64,000 nt of DNA from Odontocerum albicorne (taxonomy: Eukaryota; Arthropoda; Insecta; Trichoptera; Odontoceridae): the NCBI GenBank assembly GCA_949825065.1, contig OX463848.1:44097601-44161600 (forward strand), read 5' to 3'. Position 1 is the first letter of the stretch, and the number at the start of each line of letters is the position of its first letter. Under the pieces are notes generated by a model. It searched no databases, was not told the origin of the DNA, and saw nothing but the letters and a program-made list of their open reading frames with translations. Made by a program: the position numbers and the translations under genes. Positions 34,194 to 46,100 of this stretch are shown piece by piece.

Positions 34194-36049
34194 CGGCCAG
34201 CGACTGCCCATCACAAACAGGCCGCCTTTTCATCACCGATCGTGCATCAAAAATGGCATTTCTCGTTGACACTGGGTCAGATTTATGTGTTTTTCCTCGC
34301 ACTGCTATGAAGGCGTCCTGCACGAAAACGGATTTTCAGTTGATCGCAGCTAACAACTCTATCATCCAGACATATGGCCCCGTACGACTAAGCCTAGATC
34401 TAGGCTTTAGGCGAAATTTCACTTGGAGCTTCACTATAGCTGATGTTGCTAAGCCCATAATCGGCGTAGACTTTTTAAGTTTTTACAACTTGCTTGTAGA
34501 TACGCGACATCAGCGCCTTATTGATGGAACTACGACGCTATTTGTTACTGCACTTCAACAGAAGAAGAACGAGGATGTGGCTTCCATCAAGGCTATTGCA
34601 GGCGAGACTGAATTCCACGAGATCCTGAGAGAATTTCCAGAGATCACCAAACCTGCAGGTACGTCAGCTCCTTCTAAGCATAATACCATGCATTTTATTA
34701 GGACTACGCCTGGTCCACCTGTTAAATGCAGACCACGTCGCTTGGATCCTGAACGCTTACGACTAGCGAAAAAAGAGTTCGAGGACTTAGTAGCCAGTGG
34801 CATAGCTAGACCTTCTGAGAGTTCTTGGTCATCAGCACTACACATGGTTAAGAAAAAAACTGACGGCTGGCGACCCTGCGGAGACTACAGAGCTCTCAAC
34901 GCTCGCACCATCCCCGACAGATACCCTGTCCGTCACATCCAGGATTTTTCTCTCCAGATTCATGGATCCAAGGTATTCTCAACCGTAGACCTGGTCAAGG
35001 CCTATAATCAGATAAGGGTTAATCCTGATGATATTCCGAAAACCGCACTTACTACGCCTTTTGGCCTCTTTGAATACCCATTCATGAACTATGGTTTAAG
35101 AAACGCTAGTCAAACTTTCCAACGCTTCATCGACGAAGTGCTCAGAGGCTTGGATTTTTGCTATTCCTTCGTCGACGATATCCTCGTGTTTTCTCCATCA
35201 ATAGAGCTCCATAAACACCATCTACGCCAGCTATTTAATCGCCTCAAGGAGTATGGTGTATTAATAAACACAAACAAATGCGTTTTTGGTGAATCAGAGG
35301 TAACATTCCTCGGATATCACGTCTCAACCGCTGGTACTAAGCCATTGGACAGCAAAGTTCAGGTTATTGAAGACTTTCCTACTCCAAAAACTGTCAAAGA
35401 ACTCCGTCGATTCTTGGGAATGCTGAATTTTTATCGTCGCTTTATTCCCAATGCTGCGCAGATTCAAGCGCCACTCAATTCTTTGTTAGCTGGACAAAAA
35501 GTCAAGGGTTCACAGCCAGTTCACATGTCACCCGAACTATTAGCTTCCTTTGAGGAGAGTAAAAAGGCACTGGCATCCGCAACGCTACTGGCACACCCGC
35601 AAGTAACAGCAGAGCTGTCTATCACCACTGATGCATCAGATGTTGCGATGGGCGGTGTTCTTCAACAAAAAAAAAATAACAGTTGGGAACCACTTGGATT
35701 TTTCTCACGAAAGTTGAGTTCCGCTCAAAAAAAATACAGTCCGTATGACCGGGAGTTGCTAGCCGTTTACGAAACCATCAAACATTTTCGTTACATGGTA
35801 GAAGCAAGAAATTTTATAATTTTCACGGATCACAAGCCACTCACTTTCGCTTTCTCCACACCACGTGAGAAATCCTCTCCAAGGCAATTCAGATATCTGG
35901 ACTACATATCGCAATTTTCGACTGACATTCGTTACATCCCTGGAAAAGATAATATGGTAGCAGACACACTATCCAGAATCGAGGAAATAGCCTTAGGAAT
36001 AGATTACAAGGCACTTGCTCGTTTTGAGACTAAGAAGCTTTCAAGTTAA
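34166..36049 (+). CDS. pol: gypsy pol, truncated: protease, reverse transcriptase, RNase H
   Basis: The pol frame is open from about 34100 and is probably made by frameshift from gag; coordinates begin at the candidate slip site. Residue numbers count from 34100. Protease: FLVDTGSDLCVFP with the catalytic Asp near 57. Reverse transcriptase (about 205-440): WRPCGDYRALNART, FSTVDLVKAYNQI, the catalytic FVDD at 357-360 and LGYHVS, then the RRFLGMLNFYRRFIP region. RNase H (about 505-630): TDAS (Asp 511), YDRELLAVYE, FTDHKPL and ADTLSRI. A full Ty3/gypsy pol would continue into integrase; here the element stops at 36021. The last eight residues (FETKKLSS) and the TAA come from satellite. The coding sequence that remains is intact, suggesting a recent truncation. 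Confidence 0.9.
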   Translation, partial: GKLSGQPEVAASDCPSQTGRLFITDRASKMAFLVDTGSDLCVFPRTAMKASCTKTDFQLIAANNSIIQTYGPVRLSLDLGFRRNFTWSFTIADVAKPIIGVDFLSFYNLLVDTRHQRLIDGTTTLFVTALQQKKNEDVASIKAIAGETEFHEILREFPEITKPAGTSAPSKHNTMHFIRTTPGPPVKCRPRRLDPERLRLAKKEFEDLVASGIARPSESSWSSALHMVKKKTDGWRPCGDYRALNARTIPDRYPVRHIQDFSLQIHGSKVFSTVDLVKAYNQIRVNPDDIPKTALTTPFGLFEYPFMNYGLRNASQTFQRFIDEVLRGLDFCYSFVDDILVFSPSIELHKHHLRQLFNRLKEYGVLINTNKCVFGESEVTFLGYHVSTAGTKPLDSKVQVIEDFPTPKTVKELRRFLGMLNFYRRFIPNAAQIQAPLNSLLAGQKVKGSQPVHMSPELLASFEESKKALASATLLAHPQVTAELSITTDASDVAMGGVLQQKKNNSWEPLGFFSRKLSSAQKKYSPYDRELLAVYETIKHFRYMVEARNFIIFTDHKPLTFAFSTPREKSSPRQFRYLDYISQFSTDIRYIPGKDNMVADTLSRIEEIALGIDYKALARFETKKLSS

Positions 36050-38399
36050 GTCAACTTTTTTTTGTCTGATTTCATATTATTACTTACTTATTATTGATAA
36101 GCGATATTAATTACCCTCAAATACCAAAAAACAAGTGTTTTGTGAGTTCAATATTTTTGGCGCATTTTCGTCTATTGAGGCTTAAATCCTTCTAAGTTAA
36201 GTAAATTTTTTTTTGTCTGATTTCATATTATTTCTTACTTATTATTTATAAGCGATATCAATTACCCTCAAATACCAAAAAACAAGTGTTTTGTGAGTAA
36301 AATATTTTTGGATCTGTTTCGTCTTTCGAGACTAAGAACCTTTCAAGTTAAGTCAACTTTTTTTTGTCTGATTTCATATTATTACTTACTTATTATTGAT
36401 AAGCGATATTAATTACCCTCAAATACCAAAAAACAAGTGTTTTGTGAGAAAAATATTTTTTGCGCATTTTCGTCTATTGAGGCTTAAATCCTTTCAAGTT
36501 TAGTCTTTTTTGTTCTGATTTCATATTATTTCTTACTTATTATTGATAAGCGATATTAATAACCCTCAAATACCAAAAAACAAGTGTTTTGTTAGTAAAA
36601 TATTTTTTGATCTGTTTCGTCTTTTGAGACTAAGAACCTTTCAAGTTAAGTCAACTTTTTTTTGTCTGATTTCATATTATTACTTACTTATTATTGATAA
36701 GCGATATTAATTACCCTCAAATACCAAAAAACATGTGTTTTGTGAGTTCAATATTTTTTGCGCATTTTCGTCTATTGAGGCTAAAATCCTTTGTAGTTAA
36801 GTAAATTTTTTTTTTGTCTGATTTCATATTATTTCTAACTTATTATTGATAAGCGATATTAATAACCCTCAAATACCAAAAAACAAGTGTTTTGTGAGTA
36901 AAATATTTTTTGATCTGTTTCCTCTTTTGAGACTAAGAACCTTTCAAGTTTGGTCAATTTTTTTTGTCTAATTTCATATTTATACTTACCTTTTATTGAT
37001 AAGCGATATTAATAACCCTCAAATACCAAAAAACAAGTGTTTTGTGAGATAAATATTTTTTGCGCATTTTCGTCTATTGAGGCTTAAATCCTTTCAAGTT
37101 TAGTCCTTTTTTTTCTGATTTCATATTATTTCTTACTTATTATTGATAAGCGATATTAATAACCCTCAAATACCAAAAAACAAGTGTTTTGTGAGATAAA
37201 TATTTTTTGCGCATTTTCGTCTATTGAGGCTTAAATCCTTTCAAGTTTAGTCAATTTTTTTTTGTCTGATTTCATATTATTTCTTACTTATTATTGATAA
37301 GCGATATTAATAACCCTCAAATACCAAAAAACAAGTGTTTTGTGAGATAAATATTTTTTGCGCATTTTCGTCTATTGAGGCTGAAATCCTTTCAAGTTAA
37401 GTCAATTTTTTTTTGCCTGATTTCATATTATTTCTTACTTATTATTGATAAGCGATATTAATAACCCTCAAATACCAAAAAACAAGTTTTTTGTGAGTAA
37501 AATATTTTTTGATCTGTTTCGTCTTTTGAGACTAAGAACCTTTCAAGTTTGGTCAATTTTTTTTGTCTAATTTCATATAATTACTTACTTATTATTGATA
37601 AGCGATATTAATAACCCTCAAATACCAAAAAACAAGTGTTTTGTGAGATAAATATTTTTTGCGCATTTTCGTCTATTGAGGCTTAAATCCTTTCAAGTTT
37701 AGTCAATTTTTTTTTGTCTGATTTCATATTATTTCTTACTTATTATTGATAAGCGATATTAATAACCCTCAAATACCAAAAAACAAGTGTTTTGTGAGTA
37801 AAATATTTTTTGATCTGTTTTGTCTTTTGAGATTAAGAACCTTTCAAGTTTGGTCAATTTTTTTTTGTCTAATTTCATATTATTACTTACTTATTATTGA
37901 TAAGCGATATTAATAAACCTCAAATACCAAACAACAAGTGTTTTGTGAGTAAAGTATTTTTTGATCTGTTTCGTCTTTTGAGACTAAGAACCTTTCAAGT
38001 TTGGTCAATTTTTTTTGTCTAATTTCATATAATTACTTACTTATTATTGATAAGCGATATTAATAACCCTCAAATACCAAAAAACAAGTGTTTTGTGAGA
38101 TAAATATTTTTTGCGCATTTTCGTCTATTGAGGCTTAAATCCTTTCAAGTTTAGTCAATTTTTTTTTGTCTGATTTCATATTATTTCTTACTTATTATTG
38201 ATAAGCGATATTAATAACCCTCAAATACCAAAAAACAAGTGTTTTGTGAGATAAATGTTTTTTGCGCATTTTCGTCTATTGAGGCTTAAATCCTTTCAAG
38301 TTTAGTCAATTTTTTTTTGTCAGATTTCATATAATTTCTTACTTATTATTGATAAGCGATATCAATATCCCTCAAATAAAAAAAAACAAGTGTTTTGTG

Positions 38400-40105
38400 A
38401 GTAAAATATTTTTTGATCTGTTTCGTCTTTTGAGACTAAGAACCTTTCAAGTTTGGTCAATTTTTTTTTGTCTAATTTCATATAATTACTTACTTATTAT
38501 TGATAAGCGATATTAATAACCCTCAAATACCAAAAAACAAGTGTTTTGTGAGATAAATATTTTTTGCGCATTTTCGTCTATTGAGGCTTAAATCCTTTCA
38601 AGTTTAGTCAATTTTTTTTTGTCTGATTTCATATTATTTCTTACTTATTATTGATAAGCGATATTAATAACCCTCAAATACCAAAAAACAAGTGTTTTGT
38701 GAGTAAAATATTTTTTGATCTGTTTTGTCTTTTGAGATTAAGAACCTTTCAAGTTTGGTCAATTTTTTTTTGTCTAATTTCATATTATTACTTACTTATT
38801 ATTGATAAGCGATATTAATAAACCTCAAATACCAAACAACAAGTGTTTTGTGAGTAAAGTATTTTTTGATCTGTTTCGTCTTTTGAGACTAAGAACCTTT
38901 CAAGTTTGGTCAATTTTTTTTGTCTAATTTCATATAATTACTTACTTATTATTGATAAGCGATATTAATAACCCTCAAATACCAAAAAACAAGTGTTTTG
39001 TGAGATAAATATTTTTTGCGCATTTTCGTCTATTGAGGCTTAAATCCTTTCAAGTTTAGTCAATTTTTTTTTGTCTGATTTCATATTATTTCTTACTTAT
39101 TATTGAGAAGCGATATCAATAACCCTCAAATACCAAAAAACAAGTGTTTTGTGAGTAAAATATTTTTGGATCTGTTTCGTCTTTCGAGACTAAGAACCTT
39201 TCAAGTTAAGTCAACTTTTTTTTGTCTGATTTCATATTATTACTTACTTATTATTGATAAGCGATATTAATTACCCTCAAATACCAAAAAACAAGTGTTT
39301 TGTGAGATAAATATTTTTTGCGCATTTTCGTCCATTGAGGCTTAAATCCTTTCAAGTTTAGTCTTTTTTTTTCTGATTTCATATTATTTCTTACTTATTA
39401 TTGATAAGCGATATTAATTACCCTCAAATACCAAAAAACATGTGTTTTGTGAGTAAAATATTTTTTGATCTGTTTCGTCTTTTGAGACTAAGAACCTTTC
39501 AAGTTTGGTCAATTTTTTTTTGTCTAATTTCATATTATTACTTACTTATTATTGATAAGCGATATTAATAAACCTCAAATACCAGACAACAAGTGTTTTG
39601 TGAGTAAAGTATTTTTTGATCTGTTTCGTCTTTTGAGACTAAGAACCTTTCAAGTTTAGTCAACTTTTTTTTGTCTGATTTCATATTATTACTTACTTAT
39701 TATTGATAAGCGATATTAATAACCCTCAAATACCAAAAAACAAGTGTTTTGTGAGTAAAATATTTTTTGATCTGTTTCCTCTTTTGAGACTAAGAACCTT
39801 TCAAGTTTGGTGAATTTTTTTTGTCTAATTTCATATTAATACTTACCTTTTATTGATAAGCGATATTAATAACCCTCAAATACCAAAAAACAAGTGTTTT
39901 GTGAGATAAATATTTTTTGCGCATTTTCGTCTATTGAGGCTTAAATCCTTTCAAGTTTAGTCCTTTTTTTTCTGATTTCATATTATTTCTTACTTATTAT
40001 TGATAAGCGATATTAATAACCCTCAAATACCAAAAAACAAGTGTTTTGTGAGATAAATATTTTTTGCGCATTTTCGTCTATTGAGGCTTAAATCCTTTCA
40101 AGTTT
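38400..40105 (+). repeat. Third, partial copy of the 15-monomer unit
   Basis: It matches about 22123-23828 at an offset of 16277 bp. It carries the same gttttgtcttttgagatta, ttattgagaagcgatatc, tcgtccattg (39328), ataccagacaacaag and tttggtgaattt variants in the same order. It ends where the B monomer reads tagtcaatt in place of tagtcct. Confidence 0.8.
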
Positions 40106-43100
40106 AGTCAATTTTTTTTTGTCTGATTTCATATAATTTCTTACTTATTATTGATAAGCGATATCAATAACCCTCAAATACCAAAAAACAAGTGTTTTGT
40201 GAGTAAAATATTTTTTGATCTGTTTCGTCTTTTGAGACTAAGAACCTTTCAAGTTAAGTCAACTTTTTTTTGTCTGATTTCATATTATTACTTACTTATT
40301 ATTGATAAGCGATATTAATTACCCTCAAATACCAAAAAACAAGTGTTTTGTGAGTTCAATATTTTTTGCGCATTTTCGTCTATTGAGGCTAAAATCCTTT
40401 TAAGTTAAGTAAATTTTTTTTTGTCTGATTTCATATTATTTCTTACTTATTATTGATAAGCGATATCAATAACCCTCAAATACCAAAAAACAAGTGTTTT
40501 GTGAGTAAAATATTTTTGGATCTGTTTCGTCTTTCGAGACTAAGAACCTTTCAAGTTAAGTCAACTTTTTTTTGTCTGATTTCATATTATTACTTACTTA
40601 TTATTGATAAGCGATATTAATTACCCTCAAATACCAAAAAACAAGTGTTTTGTGAGATAAATATTTTTTGCGCATTTTCGTCTATTGAGGCTTAAATCCT
40701 TTCAAGTTTAGTCTTTTTTTTTTCTGATTTCATATTATTTCTTACTTATTATTGATAAGCGATATTAATAACCCTCAAATACCAAAAAACAAGTGTTTTG
40801 TTAGTAAAATATTTTTTGATCTGTTTCGTCTTTTGAGACTAAGAACCTTTCAAGTTAAGTCAACTTTTTTTTGTCTGATTTCATATTATTACTTACTTAT
40901 TATTGATAAGCGATATTAATTACCCTCAAATACCAAAAAACAAGTGTTTTGTGAGTTCAATATTTTTGGCGCATTTTCGTCTATTGAGGCTTAAATCCTT
41001 TTAAGTAAAGTTAAATTTTTTTTTGTCTGATTTCATATTATTTCTTACTTATTATTGATAAGCGATATCAATAACCCTCAAATACCAAAAAACAAGTGTT
41101 TTGTGAGTAAAATATTTTTGGATCTGTTTCGTCTTTCGAGACTAAGAACCTTTCAAGTTAAGTCAACTTTTTTTTGTCTGATTTCATATTATTACTTACT
41201 TATTATTGATAAGCGATATTAATTACCCTCAAATACCAAAAAACAAGTGTTTTGTGAGATAAATATTTTTTGCGCATTTTCGTCTATTGAGGCTTAAATC
41301 CTTTCAAGTTTAGTCTTTTTTTTTTCTGATTTCATATTATTTCTTACTTATTATTGATAAGCGATATTAATAACCCTCAAATACCAAAAAACAAGTGTTT
41401 TGTGAGTAAAATATTTTTTGATCTGTTTCGTCTTTTGAGACTAAGAACCTTTCAAGTTTGGTCAATTTTTTTTTGTCTAATTTCATATTAATACTTACCT
41501 TTTATTGATAAGCGATATTATTAACCCTCAAATACCAAAAAACAAGTGTTTTGTGAGATAAATATTTTTTGCGCATTTTCGTCTATTGAGGCTTAAATCC
41601 TTTCAAGTTTAGTCCTTTTTTTTCTGATATCATATTATTTCTTACTTATTATTGATAAGCGATATTAATAACCCTCAAATACCAAAAAACAAGTGTTTTG
41701 TTAGTAAAATATTTTTTGATCTGTTTCGTCTTTTGAGACTAAGAACCTTTCAAGTTAAGTCAACTTTTTTTTGTCTGATTTCATATTATTACTTACTTAT
41801 TATTGATAAGCGATATTAATTACCCTCAAATACCAAAAAACAAGTGTTTTGTGAGTTCAATATTTTTGGCGCATTTTCGTCTATTGAGGCTTAAATCCTT
41901 TTAAGTTAGGTAAATTTTTTTTTGTCTGATTTCATATTATTTCTTACTTATTATTGATAAGCGATATCAATAACCCTCAAATACCAAAAAACAAGTGTTT
42001 TGTGAGTAAAATATTTTTGGATCTGTTTCGTCTTTCGAGACTAAGAACCTTTCAAGTTAAGTCAATTTTTTTTTGTCTGATTTCATATTATTACTTACTT
42101 ATTATTGATAAGCGATATTAATTACCCTCAAATACCAAAAAACAAGTGTTTTGTGAGATAAATATTTTTTGCGCATTTTCGTCTATTGAGGCTTAAATCC
42201 TTTCAAGTTTAGTCTTTTTTTTTTCTGATTTCATATTATTTCTTACTTATTATTAATAAGCGATACTAATAACCCTCAAATACCAAAAAACAAGTGTTTT
42301 GTTAGTAAAATATTTTTTGATCTGTTTCGTCTTTTGAGACTAAGAACCTTTCAAGTTAAGTCAACTTTTTTTTGTCTGATTTCATATTATTACTTACTTA
42401 TTATTGATAAGCGATATTAATAACCCTCAAATACCAAAAAACATGTGTTTTGTGAGTTCAATATTTTTTGCGCATTTTCGTCTATTGAGGCTAAAATCCT
42501 TTTAAGTTAAGTAAATTTTTTTTTTGTCTGATTTCATATTATTTCTAACTTATTATTGATAAGCGATATTAATAACCCTCAAATACCAAAAAACAAGTGT
42601 TTTGTGAGTAAAATATTTTTTGATCTGTTTCCTCTTTTGAGACTAAGAACCTTTCAAGTTTGGTCAATTTTTTTTGTCTAATTTCATATTAATACTTACC
42701 TTTTATTGATAAGCGATATTAATAACCCTCAAATACCAAAAAACAAGTGTTTTGTGAGACAAATATTTTTTGCGCATTTTCGTCTATTAAGGCTTAAATC
42801 CTTTCAAGTTTAGTCCTTTTTTTTCTGATTTCATATTATTTCTTCCTTATTATTGATAAGCGATATTAATAACCCTCAAATACCAAAAAACAAGTGTTTT
42901 GTTAGTAAAATATTTTTTGATCTGTTTCGTCTTTTGAGACTAAGAACCTTTCAAGTTAAGTCAACTTTTTTTTGTCTGATTTCATTTTATTACTTACTTA
43001 TTATTGATAAGCGATATTAATTACCCTCAAATACCAAAAAACAAGTGTTTTGTGAGTTCAATATTTTTTGCGCATTTTCGTCTATTGAGGCTAAAATCCT

Positions 43101-46100
43101 TTTAAGTTAAGTAAAATTTTTTTTTGTCTGATTTCATATTATTTCTTACTTATTATTGATAAGCGATATTAATAACCCTCAAATACCAAAAAACAAATGT
43201 TTTGTGCGTTAAATATTTTTGGAGCAGCTTCGTCCTTCGAGATTTAGAACCTTTCAAGTTTAGTCATTTTTTTTTGTCTAATTTCATATAATTACTTACT
43301 TATTATTGATAAGCGATATTAATAACCCTCAAATACCAAAAAACAAGTGTTTTGTGATATAAATATTTTTTGCGCATTTTCGTCTATTGAGGCTGAAATC
43401 CTTTCAAGTTAAGTCAATTTTTTTTTGCCTGATTTCATATTATTTCTTACTTATTATTGATAAGCGATATTAATAACCCTCAAATACCAAAAAACAAGTG
43501 TTTTGTGAGATAAATATTTTTTGCGCATTTTCGTCTATTGAGGCTTAAATCCTTTCAAGTTTAGTCAATTTTTTTTGTCTGATTTCATATTATTTCTTAC
43601 TTATTATTGATAAGCGATATTAATAACCCTCAAATACCAAAAAAACAAGTGTTTTGTGAGATAAATATTTTTTGCGCATTTTCGTCTATTGAGGCTGAAA
43701 TCCTTTCAAGTTAAGTCAATTTTTTTTTGCCTGATTTCATATTATTTCTTCCTTATTATTGATAAGCGATATTAATAACCCTCAAATACCAAAAAACAAG
43801 TGTTTTGTGAGTAAAATATTTTTTGATCTATTTCGTCTTTTGAGACTAAGAACCTTTCAAATTTAGTCAATTTTTTTTTGTCTGATTTCATATAATTACT
43901 TACTTATTATTGATAAGCGATATTAATAACCCTCAAATATCAAAAAACAAGTGTTTTGTGAGTAAAATATTTTTTGATCTGTTTCGTCTTTTGAGACTAA
44001 GAACCTTTCAAGTTTGGTCAATTTTTTTTTGTCTAATTTCATATTATTACTTACTTATTATTGATAAGCGATATTAATAAACCTCAAATACCAAACAACA
44101 TGTGTTTTGTGAGTAAAGTATTTTTTGATCTGTTTCGTCTTTTGAGACTAAGAACCTTTCAAGTTTAGTCAATTTTTTTTTGTCTGATTTCATATTATAA
44201 CTTACTGATTATTGATAAGCGATATTAATTACCCTCAAATACCAAAAAACAAGTGTTTTGTTAGTAAAATATTTTTTGATCTGTTTCCTCTTTTGAGACT
44301 AAGAACCTTTCAAGTTTGGTCAATTTTTTTTGTCTAATTTCATATTAATACTTACCTTTTATTGATAAGCGATATTAATAACCCTCAAATACCAAAAAAC
44401 AAGTGTTTTGTGAGATAAATATTTTTTGCGCATTTTCGTCTATTGAGGCTTAAATCCTTTCAAGTTTAGTCAATTTTTTTTTTCTGATTTCATATTATTT
44501 CTTACTTATTATTGATAAGCGATATTAATAACCCTCAAATACCAAAAAACAAGTGTTTTGTTAGTAAAATATTTTTTGATCTGTTTCGTCTTTTGAGACT
44601 AAGAACCTTTCAAGTTAAGTCAACTTTTTTTTGTCTGATTTCATTTTATTACTTACTTATTATTGATAAGCGATATTAATTACCCTCAAATACCAAAAAA
44701 CAAGTGTTTTGTGAGTTCAATATTTTTTGCGCATTTTCGTCTATTGAGGCTAAAATCCTTTTAAGTTAAGTAAAAAATTTTTTGTCTGATTTCATATTAT
44801 TTCTTACTTATTATTGATAAGCGATATTAATAACCCTCAAATACCAAAAAACAAATGTTTTGTGCGTTAAATATTTTTGGAGCGGCTTCGTCCTTCGAGA
44901 TTTAGAACCTTTCAAGTTAAGTCATTTTTTTTTGTCTAATTTCATATAATTACTTACTTATTATTGATAAGCGATATTAATTACCCTCAAATACCAAAAA
45001 ACAAGTGTTTTGTGAGTTCAATATTTTTTGCGCATTTTCGTCTATTGAGGCTAAAATCCTTTTAAGTTAAGTAAATTTTTTTTTTGTCTGATTTCATATT
45101 ATTTCTAACTTAATATTGATAAGCGATATTAATAACCCTCAAATACCAAAAAAAGAGTGTTTTGTGAGTAAAATATTTTTTGATCTGTTTCCTTTTTTGA
45201 GACTAAGAACCTTTCAAGTTTGGTCAACTTTTTTTGTCTTATTTCATATTAATACTTACCTTTTATTGATAAGCGATATTAATAACCCTCAAATACCAAA
45301 AAACAAGTGTTTTGTGAGATAAATATTTTTTGCGCATTTTCGTCTATTGAGGCTTAAATCCTTTCAAGTTTAGTCCTTTTTTTTCTGATTTCATATTATT
45401 TCTTACTTATTATTGATAAGCGATATTAATAACCCTTAAATACCAAAAAACAAGTGTTTTGTTAGTAAAATATTTTTTGATCTGTTTCGTCTTTTGAGAC
45501 TAAGAACCTTTCAAGTTAAGTCAACTTTTTTTTGTCTGATTTCATTTTATTACTTACTTATTATTGATAAGCGATATTAATTACCCTCAAATACCAAAAA
45601 ACAAGTGTTTTGTGAGTTCAATATTTTTTGCGCATTTTCGTCTATTGAGGCTAAAATCCTTTTAAGTTAAGTTAAATTTTTTTTTGTCTGATTTCATATT
45701 ATTTCTTACTTATTATTGATAAGCGATATTAATAACCCTCAAATACCAAAAAACAAATGTTTTGTGCGTTAAATATTTTTGGAGCAGCTTCGTCCTTCGA
45801 GATTTAGAACCTTTCAAGTTTAATCATTTTTTTTTGTCTAATTTCATATAATTACTTACTTATTATTGATAAGCGATATTAATTACCTTCAAATACCAAA
45901 AAACAAGTGTTTTGTGAGTTCAATATTTTTTGCGCATTTTCGTCTATTGAGGCTAAAATCCTTTTAAGTTAAGTAAAATTTTTTTTTGTCTGATTTCATA
46001 TTATTTCTTACTTATTATTGATAAGCGATATTAATAACCCTCAAATACCAAAAAACAAATGTTTTGTGCGTTAAATATTCTTGGAGCAGCTTCGTCCTTC

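Larger units (their letters stand above)
33043..36021 (+). mobile_element. 3'-truncated Ty3/gypsy LTR retrotransposon
   Basis: A 2979-bp insertion in a satellite monomer. In order it holds a 5' LTR, a primer binding site, gag, a -1 frame change, then protease, reverse transcriptase and RNase H. Integrase, polypurine tract and 3' LTR are absent; the sequence passes from pol straight into satellite at 36022. The flanking satellite joins without any lost base (cgtc at 33039-33042, ttttgagac from 36022) when compared with the empty paralogue at 21241. No full target-site duplication is visible. Domain order (protease, reverse transcriptase, RNase H) and an insect-type Gag place it in Ty3/gypsy. 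It cannot transpose on its own. Confidence 0.93.
28837..36250 (+). repeat. Satellite block duplicated 11.8 kb away, copy 2 (contains gypsy element)
   Basis: This is the partner of about 17040-21480. The offset is 11794 up to 33042 and 14773 from 36022; the difference, 2979 bp, is exactly the length of the inserted element. The shared gaagctttcaag variant just after the insertion (about 36034) shows that both flanks belong to one original block. Beyond about 36250 the sequence fits 13.8-14.6 kb better (shared tagtcttttttgttctg and ctttgtagttaag), so the block edge lies there. Confidence 0.85.

Noticed and set aside
36022..36300. Remaining integrase or 3' LTR of the gypsy element
   Set aside because: Sequence after 36021 aligns base for base with satellite at 21249 onward; no element sequence remains.
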